From Chloracidobacterium sp. N (GTDB taxonomy: Bacteria; Acidobacteriota; Blastocatellia; Chloracidobacteriales; Chloracidobacteriaceae), in assembly GCF_018304765.1 (NCBI RefSeq), contig NZ_CP072642.1:1579819-1643818 (forward strand): a stretch of DNA of 64,000 nt. The letters run 5' to 3'. The position numbers were made by a program, and so were the translations under genes. Below are positions 52,563 through 61,555 of this stretch, one piece after another (position 1 is the stretch's first letter; each line of letters starts with the position of its first letter). Below the pieces are notes generated by a model. It was not told the DNA's origin. It did not search any database and worked only from the letters and a program-made list of their open reading frames with translations.

Positions 52563-53544
52563 CGAGTTTGGCCAGCCGGAACCGGACATCCCGGAACTCA
52601 ATCCGCTGCTTGAACTTGCCATTTTCGTACAGTTCCTTGCGCATGGGCACGAGCAGGTTCTGTACCGGGCGAAAATCATAAAACGACTCCCGAAACCGCA
52701 GCGGCTTGTCGTCCGGTGTGGGTTGCACTTCATATTCGAGGTGCAGAATACGGTAGGTCTGGCTGCTGATGAAGTATTTCGTCCTGGCTCCATCGCGGTG
52801 GGTCAGTTCCAGGCCAATCGTATCAATGCCCATGATGCGTTCGCCGGGAACGCGCGTTACCGTCGTTCCGTCTTCCTTGTAGCGCAAGAGAGCAAAGTAA
52901 TCGTGCTTGAGCGAGGCCAGAAACGTCGCCTGGGCTTCCGGGGTCAGGGTGATGGACTGGCGGTTTTGTGCCGCCCAGTTGGTGTAGCCGTTGAATCCAA
53001 ACACCAGTTGCTGCGGTTCATCCCCCTGTGGGCCGGGGAGTTCCACCTCGATGCGGACACAGTTGCGGTCAGAAGTCTCACGGCGCAGGATATGTTCCAC
53101 GATTTTGCCTTCAATCGGCGGACGGTTGTCGTCGGTGGCAATCCTGATGCTGCCTTCAAGCCGCGCATTCGTGAACACATAGTCTATGACCGGCCGGCTG
53201 CCATAGGCATAGATGACGATTTCGGCGACGGTTTCGCCATCCCATGTTTCAGGTTTGTTGAGCTTGACGGCCTTGGGCTTTTCAACCTTGGGCGTCTTGT
53301 CGCGGGCGGCCTCGTCCGGGTTGTCGCTGCGCTTCTTCCCGCCGTTTTTGCCGTTCTCACCCGGTTTGCTGTTTTCCCGCGCTTTTTCCTCATCCGGCCT
53401 GGCCGGGGTTCCCGGATTCGGCGTCTGCCCGGCCGGAAGCCGCCCGGCAGCCGAGCGTACCGGTGGCGGGGTCAGGGCAACAACGAAAAAGTAACTCCAC
53501 AGAGCACAGAAGCAGAAAAGCGTCCACCGCTGAAAACCAGGCAT
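52537..53544 (-). CDS. Exported protein of unknown function
   Basis: This 335-residue protein starts MPGFQRWTLFCFCALWSYFFVVAL, a signal peptide. Residues about 40-90 are a hydrophilic low-complexity stretch rich in Lys, Glu, Asn, Gly and Pro. The remainder is beta-rich (ETVAEIVIYAYGSRPVIDYVF; LRYKEDGTTVTRVPGERIMGID; YRILHLEYEVQPTPDDKPLRF), ending KQRIEFRDVRFRLAKLDEDIF. The last part resembles lipoprotein-sorting or LolA-like beta sheets, but I cannot assign a family. It overlaps the NfeD-like gene by 26 bp, so expression is linked. Confidence 0.8.
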   Translation of the reverse strand: MPGFQRWTLFCFCALWSYFFVVALTPPPVRSAAGRLPAGQTPNPGTPARPDEEKARENSKPGENGKNGGKKRSDNPDEAARDKTPKVEKPKAVKLNKPETWDGETVAEIVIYAYGSRPVIDYVFTNARLEGSIRIATDDNRPPIEGKIVEHILRRETSDRNCVRIEVELPGPQGDEPQQLVFGFNGYTNWAAQNRQSITLTPEAQATFLASLKHDYFALLRYKEDGTTVTRVPGERIMGIDTIGLELTHRDGARTKYFISSQTYRILHLEYEVQPTPDDKPLRFRESFYDFRPVQNLLVPMRKELYENGKFKQRIEFRDVRFRLAKLDEDIFLRL

Positions 53545-53897
53545 GTTTTTCCTCCACAAACCGTCTTTTGGGATGCCGTCGGCACGAGTCATCCCTGTTT
53601 TGCCGTCACCGTCGCATCCCAATCTCATCCGCAAACCTTACACACAACCCGCACAGCTTACACGTGCGAACCGGTCCATGTTCCACAGAAAGCACAATCA
53701 GGGTCTCACGCCAGCGGCGGAAGCGGTTTTTTTGCTCCGTCACGCCAGACCTGTGCTGAACATGTGCTGACGACGATTTGGCTTCCGTCATCGGCTGGCC
53801 GCCGCCCAAAAAGATGTTTGTTTCCAGTCCGGGGGTTGCGCTATATCTGCACCACACCAGACACGTTATCCCGCTGCCCAGTCTCATTCGTCCCCCA
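53545..53897. other. Divergent intergenic region, no gene seen
   Basis: This 353-bp region separates the minus-strand exported protein from the plus-strand methyltransferase and should hold both promoters. A longer plus-strand start at 53778 for the methyltransferase is open but its first 40 residues do not fit the family. I see no RNA gene or repeat. Confidence 0.5.
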
Positions 53898-54473
53898 ATG
53901 AAGAGTACGACGGCCATTTTCTGGAAGTCTTTCGTCAAGCATCCGCGCTATACCGGCGCCATTGCCCCCAGTTCACAACGCCTGGCCCAAGGCATGCTCG
54001 CCAGAACCGACTTGCGGACCGCCCGCTTCGTCGTGGAGTTGGGACCCGGGACAGGGGCGTTTACCGCGTCCATTCTGGCCGCCCTGCCGCCCGGAGCCGA
54101 GCTGCTGGCCATCGAGCGCAATCCCGAACTGGCCAGCTTTTTGCGCTACCGCCTGCCACGTGCCCGCGTCGTGTGCGACGACGCCGCGAACCTGGAACGG
54201 CATCTGGCGAACCGCCCCCACCCACCAGCGGCAATTTTCTGTGGGCTGCCCCTGTCGTGGCTTCCGGCGCGCGAGCGCACGCGGATTCTCGACGTGGTCG
54301 CGGACGCGCTGCCGCCGGGAAGCACGTTCACGCTGTTTCAGTACGTCCACGCCGCGCCAACCCCACCGGGGCAGCAGGTTCGCCGGGCGCTTCAGGCACG
54401 CTTCCAGCACGTCGAGCGTTTCCCGGTCTGGTGGAACTTGCCGCCGGCCTATGTTGTACACTGCATCAAATGA
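53898..54473 (+). CDS. PmtA-like SAM-dependent methyltransferase
   Basis: This 191-residue protein has the SAM-binding motif VVELGPGTGAFT (near residue 39) and AIERNPELA. It opens FVKHPRYTGAIAPSSQRLAQGM and ends WWNLPPAYVVHC. These match the phospholipid N-methyltransferase (PmtA)/rRNA-dimethyltransferase-like group, where GAIxPSS and NLPPA are typical. It may methylate phosphatidylethanolamine at the inner membrane, changing lipid head groups; sequence alone does not exclude another substrate. The start MKSTTAIFW (53898) matches the family. The next gene begins 54 bp later. Confidence 0.82.
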   Translation: MKSTTAIFWKSFVKHPRYTGAIAPSSQRLAQGMLARTDLRTARFVVELGPGTGAFTASILAALPPGAELLAIERNPELASFLRYRLPRARVVCDDAANLERHLANRPHPPAAIFCGLPLSWLPARERTRILDVVADALPPGSTFTLFQYVHAAPTPPGQQVRRALQARFQHVERFPVWWNLPPAYVVHCIK

Positions 54474-54527
54474 CCCCATCGCCAGTCCTGCCGATGATCT
54501 GTATCTGATTTCTGGAGACCTTCCTGC

Positions 54528-55346
54528 ATGTCCAAGCGCCATCTGGTGACGCTCCTGACCGACTTTGGCACGATGGACCACTTCGTCGCGGCCATGAAAG
54601 GCGTCATTCTTGACATCCACCGGGACGTGGACATCGTGGACATTTCCCACGACATTCCGCCACACGATGTCTTCGCGGCAGCGTTCGTCCTCAACAGCGC
54701 CATGTCGTACTTCCCACGGTTTACCACGCACGTTGCCGTTGTGGACCCGACGGTTGGCTCGGCGCGGCGGCCGATTCTGGTGATGACCGACAACTACAAC
54801 TTCATCGGCCCCGACAACGGACTGTTCAGTTACGTTTACCAGACGGAAACGGTCAACCGGGTCATCCATATCACCGCTGACTATTACTTCCGCCAGCCGG
54901 TGTGTCCAACCTTTCACGGGCGGGATGTCTTTGCGCCCATTGCCGGCTATCTGGCCAAGGGCGTGGACCCCCGGAAAATGGGCGAGCCGATTACGGACTA
55001 CGTGCGTTTTGACGTGCCGCGCCCGGATGTCTCCGACCCGAAACGTCTGCGCGGTGCCATTCTGCATATTGACCGCTTTGGAAACTGCTTTACCAACTTC
55101 ACCAAAGAGCACATTCAGTTGGCCGCCCTGCGCGCTGGCGGCCGGTTTCTCGTCATCCACCCGCAGGACCCGGCCAAGAGCCGCGAGGTGACGAAGTTCG
55201 TCACCCACTACGCCGAGGCCCAGCCCAATGAGTTGTTCGCCCTTTTTTCGAGCACCGGCTACCTTGAAATCGCAGCCCTGAAGGTCCCGGCGGCGCGCGT
55301 CCTTGAAGCCCGCCGGGGGATGGAAGTGCAGTTTGTTGTGCCGTAG
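54528..55346 (+). CDS. SAM hydroxide adenosyltransferase (DUF62 family)
   Basis: This 272-residue enzyme belongs to the fluorinase-like DUF62 family, which hydrolyses S-adenosylmethionine to adenosine and methionine. Motifs include LLTDFGTMDHFVAAMKG, the Asp-containing DISHDIPPHDV, VVDPTVGSARRP, DNGLFSYV and FHGRDVFAPIAGYLA. The C-terminal part has HIDRFGNCFTNF. The fluorinase-specific insertion loop is not visible, so hydroxide rather than halide is the likely nucleophile. Proximity to the SAM-dependent methyltransferase may be coincidental. Confidence 0.93.
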   Translation: MSKRHLVTLLTDFGTMDHFVAAMKGVILDIHRDVDIVDISHDIPPHDVFAAAFVLNSAMSYFPRFTTHVAVVDPTVGSARRPILVMTDNYNFIGPDNGLFSYVYQTETVNRVIHITADYYFRQPVCPTFHGRDVFAPIAGYLAKGVDPRKMGEPITDYVRFDVPRPDVSDPKRLRGAILHIDRFGNCFTNFTKEHIQLAALRAGGRFLVIHPQDPAKSREVTKFVTHYAEAQPNELFALFSSTGYLEIAALKVPAARVLEARRGMEVQFVVP

Positions 55347-55435
55347 GCAGCCAAGCCCGAAAGGCCGCCGGGGAGCCTGCTCCACCGGGTTTCCCCGCTC
55401 CCTGGGTGAAGGGCAAAGCGCGCGGGCCAGCGTGG

Positions 55436-56935
55436 TCATGGAGTGTCGAGCAGGCGTTTGAGCACTTCGTTGACCACCTGGGGATTGGCTTTGCCCTTCG
55501 TGGCCTTCATCACCTGCCCCACAAAAAACGCCAGCAGGGGTGTTTTTCCGCCCCGGTATTCAGCCGCCTGCTTCGGGTTGGCGGCGATGACCTCGGCGGC
55601 AATGGCTTCAATCTGCCCGACATCCGACACCTGCCCGCCACCCAGTTCCTGGACAATCTCCCGGGCCGCTTTGCCGGTGGTCAACATCCGCTCGAAGACT
55701 TCCTTGGCCAGCTTGGTGCTGAGCGTGCCGTCGGCAACCAGGGCGATGAGTTCCGCCAACGCCGCCGGGCTGATGGGCGAGCTTTCCAGGGAAAGCTTTT
55801 CAGCCGGGATGCGCGCCAGCAACTCATTGGCAATCCAGTTGAAAGCCGCGCGGGCGTTGCCGCTGGCTTCGACACAGGCTTCAAAGAAATCGGCCATTTC
55901 GCGGGTCGTCGTCATCAACGAGGAATCTTCAAACGACAACCCGTAGCTTTCTGCAAAACGCCGGCGGCGGGGTTCGGGCAGTTCCGGCATCCGACTGCGC
56001 AAAGCCGCAATGGTTTCGGCGGTGAGGACCAGCGGCGGCAAGTCAGGTTCGGGAAAGTAGCGGTAGTCGTGCGCCTCTTCCTTGCTCCGCATGGTGTAAG
56101 TCCGGGCTTCACGCTCATTCCACAGGCGCGTTTCCTGCACGATGTGCCCACCTTCTTCGAGAACCCGTATCTGCCGGGCAATTTCGTAGTCAATCGCCCG
56201 CTGGATGAACCGGAACGAGTTGAGGTTTTTGGTCTCCGTACGGGTGCCGAGCGTCGTGCTGCCGCGCCGCCGGATGGAGACATTGGCATCACAGCGCAGG
56301 CTGCCTTCTTCCATGTTGCCGTCGCAGGCATCCACATACAGCAGGGCGCGCCGCAGGTACTGCACATAGTCGTAGGCTTCCCAACTGCTGCGGAAGTCCG
56401 GCTCGCTGACAATCTCCACCAGTGGCACACCGCTCCGGTTGAGGTTCACATAAGATGAGGTATCCGAATCCGGCATCCCTTCGTGAAGGCTTTTGCCAGC
56501 GTCTTCCTCGATGTGCATCCGCTGGATGCGAAACGTCTTCAGGCGCCATTCCACCGGACGGCCGGTTTCATCCCGTTCGCTGGTCGGGATTTCCACGTAC
56601 CCGGAAACTGAAAAGGGCTGGTCGTACTGGGAAATCTGATAGCCCTTGGGCAGGTCCGGGTAGAAGTAATTTTTTCGCGCAAAAACCGAAGTTTCGTTGA
56701 TGTGCAAATTGAGGGCAAACGCAGCCAACGCAGCCTTTTCCACCACCAACTGATTGAGCACCGGAAGCGCTCCGGGCAGCCCCAAACACACCGGACAGGT
56801 GTTGGCATTCGGTTCCGCCCCAAAGTCAGTCGGGCAGGGACAAAAAATTTTTGTACGGGTCTTCAATTGCGCGTGAATTTCCAACCCGATGACCGGCTCG
56901 TACTTTTCACGCAGGAGCTTGGCAAGGTCTGTCAT
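55436..56935 (-). CDS. gatB: Aspartyl/glutamyl-tRNA(Asn/Gln) amidotransferase subunit B
   Basis: This 499-residue subunit converts mischarged Glu-tRNA(Gln) or Asp-tRNA(Asn) with GatA and GatC. It starts at MTDLAKLLREKYEP (56935). Motifs are VIGLEIHAQLKT, the Cys group FCPCPTDFGAEPNANTCPVCLGLPGALPV (cited pieces CPCPTDFG, CPVCLGLPG), FYPDLPKGYQISQYD, and RRKYRYFPEPDLPPL-like EAHDYRYFPEPDLPPL. The C-terminal YqeY-like helical domain ends QVVNEVLKRLL. gatA and gatC are not in the window. Confidence 0.96.
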   Translation of the reverse strand: MTDLAKLLREKYEPVIGLEIHAQLKTRTKIFCPCPTDFGAEPNANTCPVCLGLPGALPVLNQLVVEKAALAAFALNLHINETSVFARKNYFYPDLPKGYQISQYDQPFSVSGYVEIPTSERDETGRPVEWRLKTFRIQRMHIEEDAGKSLHEGMPDSDTSSYVNLNRSGVPLVEIVSEPDFRSSWEAYDYVQYLRRALLYVDACDGNMEEGSLRCDANVSIRRRGSTTLGTRTETKNLNSFRFIQRAIDYEIARQIRVLEEGGHIVQETRLWNEREARTYTMRSKEEAHDYRYFPEPDLPPLVLTAETIAALRSRMPELPEPRRRRFAESYGLSFEDSSLMTTTREMADFFEACVEASGNARAAFNWIANELLARIPAEKLSLESSPISPAALAELIALVADGTLSTKLAKEVFERMLTTGKAAREIVQELGGGQVSDVGQIEAIAAEVIAANPKQAAEYRGGKTPLLAFFVGQVMKATKGKANPQVVNEVLKRLLDTP

Positions 56936-56971
56936 GGAACGAAGTTCTGTTACAGGAAGCGGGAACAAACG

Positions 56972-57343
56972 TTACGGACGATTGCGGGTCGCCGCCTTGA
57001 CAATCGAAAGAAGCTGCGACGGCGAAAAGGGCTTGCGGAAGTAGGTGACGACGCCAGCCTGCAAAGCATCCACTTCAGTTTTCACGCTCGTGTTTCCGGT
57101 GAGAATGATGACCGGCAAATCAGACAGTGCCGGTATCTGCCGCAGCCGGCGATAGGTCTCACTGCCATCCATTTCAGGCATGTCGAGGTCAAGCAGAAGG
57201 CAGGCAAACTGGGGATCGCGCTCCAGCATTTCGAGCGCCAACCGCCCGTTTTCCACCGTCACCACGTCGAATTCACGCCCCAGCGTGCTCTTGATGACGG
57301 CCCGAATCCCGATGTCGTCGTCGGCAGCCAAAACCCGTTTCAT
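56972..57343 (-). CDS. Single-domain response regulator receiver
   Basis: This 123-residue protein is a lone receiver domain: MKRVLAADDDIGIRAVI with the acidic pocket DDD, phospho-acceptor Asp in LLLDLDMPEMDG near residue 52, Thr in VIILTGNT, and Lys in FRKPFSPSQLL. No output domain follows, so it acts as a CheY-like or phosphorelay protein. GGAGGAACGGATTGGA lies before the ATG at 57343. No histidine kinase gene is nearby. It precedes gatB by 36 bp on the same strand. Confidence 0.9.
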   Translation of the reverse strand: MKRVLAADDDIGIRAVIKSTLGREFDVVTVENGRLALEMLERDPQFACLLLDLDMPEMDGSETYRRLRQIPALSDLPVIILTGNTSVKTEVDALQAGVVTYFRKPFSPSQLLSIVKAATRNRP

Positions 57344-57434
57344 TCCAATCCGTTCCTCCTCACGGCTTTTTCTTTTCCACAGCGCTACCGGAAACTGTAC
57401 CGGCTGCCGCAGACAACCATTTGGTCCACTTGCC

Positions 57435-58211
57435 TCATGGGTGTCCCCCTGGACGCCGCGCCCCCCGGTCTTCACGGTTCATACGCTCTTCGAGTTCGTC
57501 CCACATGCGCTGCATTTCGGCCTCGACGACGCGGAAGTTCTTGTACTTGCGCCGGATACGCCAGCGCCGCCAGGGTCCCGTCACCCACTCCCAGGTCGCC
57601 CGCAGTGGCGCCACTTCCCCGCCCCGGATGGTCAGAAAACCAATCCCCAGGGCCCACAGGGCTGAAACGGAATCCGGGTAGCCATACAGCAGAAAGACGA
57701 TGTCTATCGCCGCTGAAACATAGAAAATCGTGCGCCCGCGCAACAGCACGAAATTGAAAAACGTCGGGGTGTTCCACAGGCGCGCAGCAAAGACGCCCAC
57801 CATCAGGGAAAACAGCGTGGCGGAACTCGCGGCAAAAACAAACGAGGGAACCGGCGAAGGCAGGAACTGGCGTACCACCAGCGCCATCAGAAAGGTGCCC
57901 AGGTAGGCGGCCGCCCCGCCCAGGAAGCACAGCGCCAAAAACCGCCCCGTGCCGAGCATGCGCTCCACAACGTTGCCGAAAAGGTAAAGCACAAGCAGCC
58001 CGATCAACCACCCGAACGGCGTCAGCGGGGTAATCGTCGCCGTGAAAAACTGCCAGACCGCACCCTGGAGAACTGCTTCCGGCAAAAAGAAAAACGGCAC
58101 CGGCACGAGCGCCCGCACAATGACCACCACGGTCGTTGCTGCCATGAGGAACAGCGTACCAGGCAGTGGGCCACCGACATTCACCGGCAGATCATCGAAA
58201 ACACGGCGCAT
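57435..58211 (-). CDS. Rhomboid-like membrane protein, probably lacking protease activity
   Basis: This protein is 258 residues from the ATG at 58211 (MRRVFDDLPVNVG). Six hydrophobic segments occupy residues about 15-190 in a rhomboid arrangement (LQGAVWQFFTATITPLTPFGWLIGLLVLYLFGNVVERMLG). The canonical active-site GxSG is replaced by AASSA, and I see no His in the final membrane segment, so it looks like a pseudoprotease (iRhom-like) or DUF1751-type relative. The C-terminal tail is strongly basic and then acidic (RRKYKNFRVVEAEMQRMWDELEERMNRE). Confidence 0.72.
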   Translation of the reverse strand: MRRVFDDLPVNVGGPLPGTLFLMAATTVVVIVRALVPVPFFFLPEAVLQGAVWQFFTATITPLTPFGWLIGLLVLYLFGNVVERMLGTGRFLALCFLGGAAAYLGTFLMALVVRQFLPSPVPSFVFAASSATLFSLMVGVFAARLWNTPTFFNFVLLRGRTIFYVSAAIDIVFLLYGYPDSVSALWALGIGFLTIRGGEVAPLRATWEWVTGPWRRWRIRRKYKNFRVVEAEMQRMWDELEERMNREDRGARRPGGHP

Positions 58212-58431
58212 AGAGCAGACTGGGAAGCCCCTGGCAAAGTGGAGCATCTGCCGGACGGCATCGCACAGGCCGGCAGAAACGACGTGACTATGGCACGGAA
58301 ACGCAGTTCAAGGCAATGAAACCTGTTTCCTTCTGCCCACTTCATCCCAGGGTTTTCATGTCGCTCAGGAACGACATAGAATGCGGCGGCCTCAGTTTCG
58401 TGAACGAGCCCCCTTCCGTGGAGCGCACGTT

Positions 58432-58935
58432 ATGCTGACCACAATCAATCTGCACCAATGGATTGCAGACCACCGGCATCTTCTCCGCCCACCGGTGGGG
58501 AATGCGCAGATATGGAAAGACCGGGAATTTATGGTGACAGTCGTGGGCGGCCCCAACCAGCGCAAGGACTACCACATTGATCCCGGTGAAGAGTTCTTCT
58601 ACCAACTCGAAGGCGACATGACCCTGCGCCTGATTGAAAACGGGGAGTTTCGGGATTTGCCCATCCGCGAAGGTGAAATCTTTTTGCTCCCGCCACTGGT
58701 GCCGCATTCCCCCCAGCGCGGCCCGAACACCCTGGGGTTGGTCATCGAGCGAATCCGGCGACCCGACGAACAGGACCGTTTTGAATGGTACTGCGATCGC
58801 TGTGGGCAGCGGTTGCACGAAGTCGCCCTCCACGTCACCGACCTCACAACCCAACTCAAGCCGCTGTTCGATGCGTTCTGGGCTGATGAGCGCGCCCGCA
58901 CCTGTACGGCCTGCGGCCACGTGCTCCAGCCATGA
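58432..58935 (+). CDS. nbaC: 3-hydroxyanthranilate 3,4-dioxygenase
   Basis: This 167-residue iron cupin opens the ring of 3-hydroxyanthranilate toward quinolinate in the kynurenine route. The start is MLTTINLHQW (58432). Cupin pieces are GGPNQRKDYHIDPGEEFFYQLEGDM (H, E ligands in KDYHIDPGEEFFYQ) and EIFLLPPLVPHSPQR. The C-terminal second metal site is Cys-rich: WYCDRCGQ and CTACGHV, the rubredoxin-like CxxC pairs of bacterial enzymes. No other kynurenine pathway gene adjoins. It could feed NAD synthesis or degrade tryptophan (inference). Confidence 0.93.
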   Translation: MLTTINLHQWIADHRHLLRPPVGNAQIWKDREFMVTVVGGPNQRKDYHIDPGEEFFYQLEGDMTLRLIENGEFRDLPIREGEIFLLPPLVPHSPQRGPNTLGLVIERIRRPDEQDRFEWYCDRCGQRLHEVALHVTDLTTQLKPLFDAFWADERARTCTACGHVLQP

Positions 58936-58980
58936 CCAACGCTGACGACAACGCCGCGCAGCCCTAACCTCACAACCCGT

Positions 58981-61029
58981 ATGAAAGCGAGCTACAACTG
59001 GCTTGAAACCTACGTCAAGCCCGATCTCCCGGCTCAGGAATTAGCCCAGCGGTTCACGGCCGTCGGGCTGGCCGTGGATGCCGTCACCGCCGCCGACGGC
59101 GACTTCATCTTTGATTTCGACCTCACCACGAATCGCCCGGATGCGCTGTGCCATTTCGGTCTGGCGCGGGAGGCGGCCGTGCTGACGGGCACCCGGTTGT
59201 CTTTTCCTGACATCCACCTGACGGAGCAAGCCGTGTCCGGCGGACCAGCAGTGCACGTCCAGATTGCTGCGCCTGATCTGTGCCACCGCTATGCAGCGCG
59301 CCTTATCCAAGGCGTACGGGTTGGCCCGTCGCCGGACTGGCTGGTACGCCGTCTGGCCGCGGTCGGGCAGCGCAGCATCAACAACATCGTGGATGTCACC
59401 AACTTCGTGCTGCTCGAACTGGGACACCCCCTGCACGCCTTCGACTTCGAGCGGCTGGCCGGACGGCGCATTGTAGTTCGCACGGCCAACCCCGGCGAAA
59501 CCCTTGTGACGCTCGACGGGGTGCAACGGACGCTCACGCCGGACATGCTGATGATTTGCGATGCCGAACGCCCGGTGGCCGTCGCCGGCGTCATGGGCGG
59601 CGCGGAGAGCGAGATTTCCGTCGCAACCACGCAGGTGCTGCTCGAAAGCGCCTGGTTCACGCCGTCCACGGTGCGCCGCACGGCGCGCCAGCTCGGCCTG
59701 CACACCGAGGCGTCACGCCGCTTTGAACGGGGTGCGGATTTTGAAAACGTCCGGCGTGCCATTGACCGCTGTGCCCAGCTTATCGTCGAGGTTGCCGGCG
59801 GGGTCGTGGTTGGTGGGCCGGTTGACGTCATCGCCCGGACGCGGACGCCCCACACCGTCCGCCTCCGCCATGCGCGCATCGCGGCGCTGACTGGCGTTGA
59901 AGTCACACCTTCCAGAGCCGCCGACATCCTGACGGGACTGGGCTTCGAGCTGGTGACGGAAGATGAGGGCGAAAGCGAATGGATTGTGCCGGGCTTTCGG
60001 GTGGATGTGAGCATCGAGGAAGACCTCATCGAGGAAGTCGTGCGGCACGTGGGCTATGACGCCATTCCGGCAACGCTCCCCGGCTGGAATGACGCCGGCG
60101 GGTATCTGCCCGGCGAAGAAAAGCGGCGGACACTGCGCCAGACGCTTCTCGCCCACGGCTTCCACGAAGCCATCTCGTTTAGCTGGTGCTCCGGCGAGAC
60201 ACTGGCCGCCACCGGTGCGCCCGGCGGACGACGGATTGCCAATCCGCTTGACCAGCAGGAAAACGAACTGCGCACCTCCCTGCTTCCGGGACTGTTGACG
60301 GCTGTGGCGCGCAACTTCCGCTTCGGCACCGAGGATGTCCGGCTCTTCGAGATGGGCAAAGTCTTCCACACGGTGGACGGTCAGCTTACCGAGAAGGAAT
60401 GCCTGGCGCTGGCCACGGCCGGCCGCGCCATGCCGGAGGACTGGCGTGGGCAACCGGCGGCCGAGAGTTTTCACACCCTGAAGGGCATGCTGGAACTCCT
60501 GTGTGATGCCGTGCGCTGCCCTGCTGTCACCATTGCCGCCCCGGCGGCGGACAGTGCCGTGACGGGCTTCCTGCCCGGACAGGTTGCCCTGCTTCAGATT
60601 GGCGGCCAGCCCGTCGGGCGGCTTGGGCGCGTCAGCCAGGCGCTGGCCGCGCATTTTGACTTCAAGTTGCCGGTCTATGTGGCCGAACTCGAACTGGCCA
60701 CGCTGCTGTCCGGCGCGACGACCTTCTCGGCCTACCGCCCGCTCCCCCGCTATCCACGGGTCGAACGCGACATTTCGGCGCTGTTTGACGCCACACTGCC
60801 GTTGGCCGGCATTCAGGACTTCATTGGCAGCCTGGCCATTCCAGAACTGGAGCAGGTCCGGCTGCGGGATATTTTTACCGGCGCGCAGATTCCAGCGGGA
60901 CAGCGGGCCATAACGCTCAACTTGTGGTATCGTGCAGCCGATCGCACGCTCACAGACGAGGAAGTGTCCGAGCGTCATCGCCAGGTGGTGGAGGCGCTGT
61001 GCGCACACCTCGGCGCGACGATTCGCTGA
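58981..61029 (+). CDS. pheT: Phenylalanine--tRNA ligase beta subunit without EMAP-type domain
   Basis: This 682-residue subunit charges tRNA-Phe together with PheS. It starts MKASYNWLETYVKPDLPAQELAQRF; after GLAVDAV the sequence passes directly to DFDLTTNRPDALCHFG. In a typical bacterial PheT about 110 residues of an EMAP-like tRNA-binding fold lie there. The B3/B4 domains (NNIVDVTNFVLLELGHPLHAFD) and B5 (VDVSIEEDLIEEVVRHVGYD) are present. The C-terminal FDX-ACB domain (YRPLPRYPRVERDISALFD) is also present. pheS is not in the window upstream. The cell-division genes zapB-like and zapA follow. Confidence 0.94.
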   Translation: MKASYNWLETYVKPDLPAQELAQRFTAVGLAVDAVTAADGDFIFDFDLTTNRPDALCHFGLAREAAVLTGTRLSFPDIHLTEQAVSGGPAVHVQIAAPDLCHRYAARLIQGVRVGPSPDWLVRRLAAVGQRSINNIVDVTNFVLLELGHPLHAFDFERLAGRRIVVRTANPGETLVTLDGVQRTLTPDMLMICDAERPVAVAGVMGGAESEISVATTQVLLESAWFTPSTVRRTARQLGLHTEASRRFERGADFENVRRAIDRCAQLIVEVAGGVVVGGPVDVIARTRTPHTVRLRHARIAALTGVEVTPSRAADILTGLGFELVTEDEGESEWIVPGFRVDVSIEEDLIEEVVRHVGYDAIPATLPGWNDAGGYLPGEEKRRTLRQTLLAHGFHEAISFSWCSGETLAATGAPGGRRIANPLDQQENELRTSLLPGLLTAVARNFRFGTEDVRLFEMGKVFHTVDGQLTEKECLALATAGRAMPEDWRGQPAAESFHTLKGMLELLCDAVRCPAVTIAAPAADSAVTGFLPGQVALLQIGGQPVGRLGRVSQALAAHFDFKLPVYVAELELATLLSGATTFSAYRPLPRYPRVERDISALFDATLPLAGIQDFIGSLAIPELEQVRLRDIFTGAQIPAGQRAITLNLWYRAADRTLTDEEVSERHRQVVEALCAHLGATIR

Positions 61030-61136
61030 GCGTGTGGCGGGAACGCGGCCTGTCGCGCCAGGAACGCATCGGGTCAAGCCGGACAGAAGAAATCATCGAA
61101 CCAGAACCATAAGACGACCGAGCCAGAGGGAAAGCC

Positions 61137-61421
61137 GTGACGACGCTCAACGGAATGGAGAAATTCAATCACCTGGAAGACAAGCTGTACCGCATCGTCG
61201 AATACGCCAAGCACCTACGCCAGGAAAAAGAATCGCTGGAACGTGAAGTCGCCGCACTCAAACGCGAGGCGGCGGCACGCGCCGAAGAAAATGAACGGCT
61301 CAACCAGCGCCTGCACCAGATGCTCAATGAACGGGATGCCATCAAGAACAAGGTCGAGGCCATGCTGGATGCCATTGCCCTGGTGGAACCGGAGCTGACA
61401 GAAGCGGCGCGGCGGGGATGA
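61137..61421 (+). CDS. ZapB-like coiled-coil protein
   Basis: This 94-residue protein is nearly all coiled coil: KLYRIVEYAKHLRQEKESLEREVAALKREAAARAEE with regular hydrophobic positions, ending in an amphipathic VEAMLDAIALVEPEL. Composition and length match ZapB-like cell-division proteins, which lie between FtsZ/ZapA and the chromosome. It starts 107 bp after pheT and is followed by zapA 184 bp later. The pheT, coiled-coil, zapA order is a conserved arrangement in many bacteria. Confidence 0.75.
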   Translation: MTTLNGMEKFNHLEDKLYRIVEYAKHLRQEKESLEREVAALKREAAARAEENERLNQRLHQMLNERDAIKNKVEAMLDAIALVEPELTEAARRG

Positions 61422-61431
61422 AGTCAACCTT

Positions 61432-61555
61432 TTCCAGCCTGGACATGGGACAGTGGATGGATGTGAAACGGGCCGGCGGTGACGCCCGGCCCACCCGATG
61501 AGGACACGGAGAACAAGCCAGGGCACCCCACAACCAGAGCCCCCATGGGCTGGGA
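61432..61555 (+). ncRNA. Structured intergenic RNA candidate (possible 6S RNA)
   Basis: The 184-bp gap between the zapB-like and zapA genes can fold on the plus strand into nested stems. TTCCAGCC (61432-61439) pairs with GGCTGGGA (61548-61555), one pair being G-U. Directly inside, CATGGG (61444-61449) pairs with CCCATG (61542-61547). A large bubble follows, and a hairpin GGGCCGGCG-GTGA-CGCCCGGCCC (61470-61492) lies inside it with one bulged base and a GNRA-type loop. Size and the zapA neighbourhood recall 6S RNA (ssrS), which lies after zapA in E. coli. A leader or mRNA element of zapA is the alternative. Confidence 0.4.

Noticed and set aside
51877-53901. Long plus-strand open frame of 674 codons
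   Set aside because: It runs antisense to the UvrD/PcrA, NfeD-like and exported-protein genes, all of which show family motifs; high GC opens antisense frames.
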